Shown one piece after another: positions 6,286-8,829 of a stretch of 8,829 nucleotides of DNA. The position numbers and the translations under genes were made by a program. Origin of the DNA: Lachnospiraceae bacterium UBA7109 (GTDB taxonomy: Bacteria > Bacillota > Clostridia > Lachnospirales > Lachnospiraceae); the NCBI GenBank assembly GCA_002492335.1, contig DKYD01000045.1, forward strand, positions 22,117 to 30,945, read 5' to 3'. How positions within the stretch are numbered: position 1 is the stretch's first letter; every line of letters begins with the position of its first letter. The notes under the pieces are model-generated. The model did no database searches. It saw only the letters and a list, made by a program, of their open reading frames with translations, and was not told the origin of the DNA.

Positions 6286-8373
6286 TTATTCTACTACATC
6301 CTTCATACTGAATGAGAATCTTCCCATCTTATCTTTACCAAGGCACACAACCTTTACTTTATCTCCAAGAGTCAGAACATCTTCTACCCGGTTCACTCTT
6401 TCTTTGGAAATCTTAGAAATGTGTACCATTCCTTCCTTGCCCGGTGCAAACTCTATAAATGCTCCAAAGTCTTTAATGCTGACAACTTTTCCTTCCAGTA
6501 CCTGTCCTGCTTCAAAATCTGTGACAATAACATAGATCAATTTCTGAGCCTCTTCCATGCTTGCCGCATCTGTTCCACAGATGGATACAGTGCCATCATC
6601 AGTAATGTCAATCTTAACTCCGGTCTGCTCAATAATCGCATTAATTGTCTTTCCACGCTGTCCTACAACATCGCCAATCTTCTGCGGATCAATCTGCATC
6701 TGGATAATCTTCGGTGCATATGGACCAACCTCCGGTCTTGGCTCTGCGATCGCATGATTCATAACTTCATTGATAATATAAGTTCTTGCTTTCTTCGTAG
6801 CTGCGATTGCTTCCTCAATAATCGGTCTTGTCAATCCGTGAATCTTAATATCCATCTGAATTGCAGTAATACCTTTATGTGTCCCTGCCACCTTAAAGTC
6901 CATATCTCCAAAGAAATCTTCCAGTCCCTGAATATCCGTAAGAACAATATAATCATCATCCGTCTCACCTGTTACAAGACCTGCTGAAATACCGGCTACC
7001 GCAGATTTGATCGGAACACCCGCTGTCATAAGTGACATAGAAGATGCACACACACTTGCCTGGGAAGTAGAGCCGTTTGATTCGAATGTCTCAGATACCG
7101 TCCGAATCGCATATGGAAATTCCTCTTCACTCGGAAGAACCGGCACAAGTGCACGTTCTGCCAAAGCCCCATGTCCGATCTCACGGCGTCCCGGTCCTCT
7201 TGACGGCCTTGTCTCACCTACAGAATAGGATGGGAAATTATAATGATGCATATATCTCTTTGATGTTTCCGATTCATCCAGTCCATCCAGCCTCTGTGCC
7301 TCAGCAAGCGGCGCCAGTGTCGTAACCGTACAGATCTGTGTCTGACCTCTTGTAAACATAGCAGAACCATGAACTCTCGGAATCAAGTCCACCTCCGCTG
7401 CAAGCGGTCTGATCTGGTCAATCGCTCTTCCATCCGGACGCTTATGATCTTTTAAAATCATCTTGCGGACCGTTTTCTTCTGATACTGATATACAGCCTC
7501 TCCAAGCTTGCCTGACCACTCTTCATTATCAGCAAATGTTTCTTCTAATTTTGCTGTAATCTGGCGGATATTCTCCTCTCTGGTCTGCTTATCATCCGTA
7601 AATACTGCTTCCTCCATTTCTTCCGGGGAAACAATTTCTTTGATTGCTGCAAACAATTCTTCCGGAACTGCAAAGCTTTCATAGTCATGCTTTGGCTTAC
7701 CACATTCTGCAACAATTGTGTCAATAAAAGCAATCACCTTCTGATTTACTTCATGCGCAGCAAAGATTGCATCAATCATCTGCTGTTCCGGAACCTCATT
7801 TGCTCCGGCCTCAATCATAATTACCTTCTCTCTTGTAGAAGCAACCGTAAGCGCCAGATTAGAAGCTTCCTTCTGCGCCGCTGTCGGATTAAATACAAAC
7901 TCGCCGTCAACAAGACCCACCTGCGTTGTAGAAATCGGTCCGTCAAACGGAATATCAGAAATCGTTGTTGCAATTGCAGCGCCAAGCATCGCTGTAAGCT
8001 CCGGTGAACAGTCCTGATCCACTGACAGTACCAGATTCTCCAAAGTTACATCATTACGGTAATCCTTTGGGAACAAAGGACGCATCGGACGGTCAATCAC
8101 ACGGTCTGTAAGAACGGCATTCTCAGAAGCTTTTCCCTCTCTCTTATTAAATCCTCCCGGAATTTTTCCTACAGCATATAAACGCTCATTATACTCCACA
8201 CTTAACGGGAAGAAATCAATCCCCTCCCTCGGTTTGTCAGATGCAGTCGCTGTACAAAGAACAGTCGTATCACCATAATGCATCAAAACAGCGCCATTCG
8301 CCTGCTTCGCAACTCTGTCAACATCCACACGAAGCGTTCTTCCGGCTAATTCCATTTCATATTTCTTATACAT
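6286..8373 (-). CDS. pnp: Polynucleotide phosphorylase (PNPase)
   Basis: PNPase is a cytoplasmic trimeric 3'-to-5' exoribonuclease that degrades RNA with phosphate to nucleoside diphosphates; it can also add 3' tails. The 695 residues (B. subtilis 705, E. coli 711) show the full family order: first RNase PH domain (about 5-140), helical linker (about 145-300), second catalytic RNase PH domain (about 312-545), KH domain (about 555-615, GQRG at 571-574) and S1 domain (about 622-692). Catalytic features are intact: the SNGSTSQASVC motif at 432-442, and Asp486 and Asp492 in EDFFGDMD, at positions matching the metal-binding aspartates of the E. coli enzyme. It starts at the ATG at 8373-8371, where MYKKYEMELAGR fits the family, with AAGGAG 6 nt upstream. 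No rpsO gene, the usual partner in many bacteria, lies within the 456 bp upstream that are visible. The gene sits behind its own promoter and a long structured leader. Confidence 0.97.
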   Translation of the reverse strand: MYKKYEMELAGRTLRVDVDRVAKQANGAVLMHYGDTTVLCTATASDKPREGIDFFPLSVEYNERLYAVGKIPGGFNKREGKASENAVLTDRVIDRPMRPLFPKDYRNDVTLENLVLSVDQDCSPELTAMLGAAIATTISDIPFDGPISTTQVGLVDGEFVFNPTAAQKEASNLALTVASTREKVIMIEAGANEVPEQQMIDAIFAAHEVNQKVIAFIDTIVAECGKPKHDYESFAVPEELFAAIKEIVSPEEMEEAVFTDDKQTREENIRQITAKLEETFADNEEWSGKLGEAVYQYQKKTVRKMILKDHKRPDGRAIDQIRPLAAEVDLIPRVHGSAMFTRGQTQICTVTTLAPLAEAQRLDGLDESETSKRYMHHYNFPSYSVGETRPSRGPGRREIGHGALAERALVPVLPSEEEFPYAIRTVSETFESNGSTSQASVCASSMSLMTAGVPIKSAVAGISAGLVTGETDDDYIVLTDIQGLEDFFGDMDFKVAGTHKGITAIQMDIKIHGLTRPIIEEAIAATKKARTYIINEVMNHAIAEPRPEVGPYAPKIIQMQIDPQKIGDVVGQRGKTINAIIEQTGVKIDITDDGTVSICGTDAASMEEAQKLIYVIVTDFEAGQVLEGKVVSIKDFGAFIEFAPGKEGMVHISKISKERVNRVEDVLTLGDKVKVVCLGKDKMGRFSFSMKDVVE

Positions 8374-8379
8374 ATTCTT

Positions 8380-8385
8380 CTCCTT
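8380..8385 (-). promoter_or_regulatory. Ribosome binding site deciding the pnp start
   Basis: AAGGAG is 6 nt upstream of the ATG at 8373. An upstream in-frame ATG at 8436 has no such site and would add 21 residues absent from PNPases. Confidence 0.85.
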
Positions 8386-8442
8386 TTTATCTGTATTATC
8401 ATGAACAGAAACCGCCGAAACTACTGAAACATGCACTTAAGC

Positions 8443-8640
8443 GTTACCATTCACGGATTCTCATAAATGCGAAACTGAAGTCCCTTGTGCTTGCACATAG
8501 GGGGCTGTTTTGCAGTTATGAGAAAACCGTGAAGCGGTCATGCCATCCACATAAGCATTCTCAGCTCCGTAAGGAGCGAGACTGGAGCACCGTCAGGTGC
8601 GACGAATGCACATGTTGATGGTGTGGCCGTGAATGGTAAC
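8443..8640. repeat. Perfect 14-bp inverted repeat enclosing 198 bp
   Basis: GTTACCATTCACGG at 8443-8456 and CCGTGAATGGTAAC at 8627-8640 are exact reverse complements. They enclose a hairpin-rich, non-coding interior. The repeat could be the basal helix of a structured RNA or the ends of a small mobile element. I cannot tell which without other copies. Confidence 0.8.
8449..8470. repeat. 22-bp direct repeat, copy 1
   Basis: Its core is TTCACGGATTCTCATAA, and it is identical over 22 bp to 8648-8669. This copy overlaps the left arm of the 14-bp inverted repeat. Confidence 0.9.
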
Positions 8641-8647
8641 ATCATTT

Positions 8648-8669
8648 ATTCACGGATTCTCATAAATGC
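8648..8669. repeat. 22-bp direct repeat, copy 2
   Basis: This is an exact copy of 8449-8470, offset by 199 bp, and lies just outside the right arm of the inverted repeat. Its first 8 bp can also form a local hairpin with 8627-8634. Confidence 0.9.
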
Positions 8670-8716
8670 ACATTTCAGTGGTCTCGGTTTGGATCTCACT
8701 GCCCACAATCTTTTAT

Positions 8717-8725
8717 ATTATAACA
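8717..8725 (-). promoter_or_regulatory. Extended -10 promoter for pnp
   Basis: The minus strand reads TGTTATAAT, a perfect extended -10 (TGn plus TATAAT), in an AT-rich setting. No good TTGACA lies 16-18 bp upstream (TGGTAT at 17 bp), which the extended -10 can compensate for. The predicted start is near 8710, giving a pnp leader of about 337 nt before the ATG at 8373. This is a housekeeping-type promoter. Confidence 0.65.
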
Positions 8726-8829
8726 TACCCTATTAAAATATACCATACAAATTTTACATTTTCATCACCAAGTAAAAATTTCAACCTTTTTTTGAACAAT
8801 TTTTCACTTTCGGCATATTTACTAATTGG
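8726..8829. other. AT-rich intergenic end of the window, no gene seen
   Basis: No coding region is visible. An AT-only stem with a bulge can form between 8774-8784 and 8792-8804 (AAAAATTTCAA with TTGAACAATTTTT). It could be a weak terminator for a gene beyond the right edge, but its GC content is too low to be confident. No end of rpsO or any other gene is recognisable. Confidence 0.4.

Larger units (their letters stand above)
8415..8687 (-). promoter_or_regulatory. Highly structured 5' leader of pnp, or inserted structured repeat
   Basis: Nearly all of this 273-nt stretch can pair. The outer helix joins 8667-8687 to 8415-8435. Read as minus-strand RNA, 20 of 21 positions pair (17 Watson-Crick, 3 G-U, one A-C mismatch), better than on the plus strand. 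A perfect 14-bp helix joins 8627-8640 to 8443-8456. Inside it are a hairpin 8450-8466/8516-8533, a three-part helix 8543-8560/8604-8621, and small perfect hairpins at 8526-8538, 8564-8577 and 8587-8600. A further hairpin centres on 8490. It lies between the predicted pnp promoter and the pnp ribosome binding site, so it should be in the pnp mRNA. E. coli pnp also has a leader stem-loop, cut by RNase III and used for autoregulation; whether this element acts likewise is inference. It does not match a riboswitch class I recognise. A dispersed, MITE-like repeat is the main alternative. Confidence 0.5.

Noticed and set aside
8374..8436. N-terminal extension of PNPase from an ATG at 8436
   Set aside because: No ribosome binding site precedes it, the 21 extra residues do not resemble any PNPase start, and the ATG at 8373 has AAGGAG at ideal spacing.
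8241..8618. Plus-strand reading frame of 125 codons
   Set aside because: It runs antisense through the pnp start and across the structured repeats. It is rich in His, Lys and Cys and has no ribosome binding site or family likeness.
8449..8669. CRISPR-like repeat from the two 22-bp copies
   Set aside because: There are only two copies, 199 bp apart, with a structured interval and no cas genes.
8415..8720. Known riboswitch, T-box or ribosomal-protein leader upstream of pnp
   Set aside because: No T-box consensus (TGGNACCGCG-like) and no terminator/antiterminator with a T-run before the gene; the fold does not match a class I can name.

Overview
The window looks like chromosomal DNA of a spore-forming, low-to-moderate GC member of the Clostridia, most likely a gut Lachnospiraceae-type bacterium. 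The evidence is a complete eight-gene spoIIIA sporulation operon, strong AGGAGG-type ribosome binding sites, TTG starts, and protein sequences of clostridial character. The species cannot be named from the sequence alone.

Layout, left to right. Positions 2-1276 (+) hold most of a uracil permease (UraA/PyrP) whose first ~25 residues lie before the window; it ends in a strong intrinsic terminator at 1319-1371. All other genes are on the minus strand and converge on it. Read in their own direction, they run pnp (8373-6286), a 140-bp gap with a terminator-like hairpin and a possible sporulation promoter, then spoIIIAA, AB, AC, AD, AE, AF, AG and AH (6145-1363). The spoIIIA genes are packed with overlaps or gaps of at most 46 bp, so they form one transcription unit.

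The spoIIIA genes work together. In the Bacillus subtilis model they build a channel ('feeding tube') in the mother-cell membrane facing the engulfed forespore. AA is the cytoplasmic ATPase, AB-AF form the membrane platform, and AG and AH form the rings in the intermembrane space, with AH docking on forespore SpoIIQ. Here SpoIIIAF is much shorter than the Bacillus protein, and the two ring genes AG and AH both use TTG starts under good ribosome binding sites.

The right end, 8374-8829, has no protein gene. It holds a good extended -10 promoter for pnp (8717-8725) and a leader of roughly 337 nt. Within the leader, 8415-8687 can fold almost completely: a 21-position outer helix, a perfect 14-bp inner inverted repeat, several small hairpins, and a 22-nt direct repeat that allows mutually exclusive pairings. 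This is the least ordinary part of the window. It may be a regulatory leader of polynucleotide phosphorylase (in E. coli, PNPase controls its own mRNA through a leader stem-loop cut by RNase III), or a dispersed repeat inserted between promoter and gene. Sequence alone cannot decide between these.
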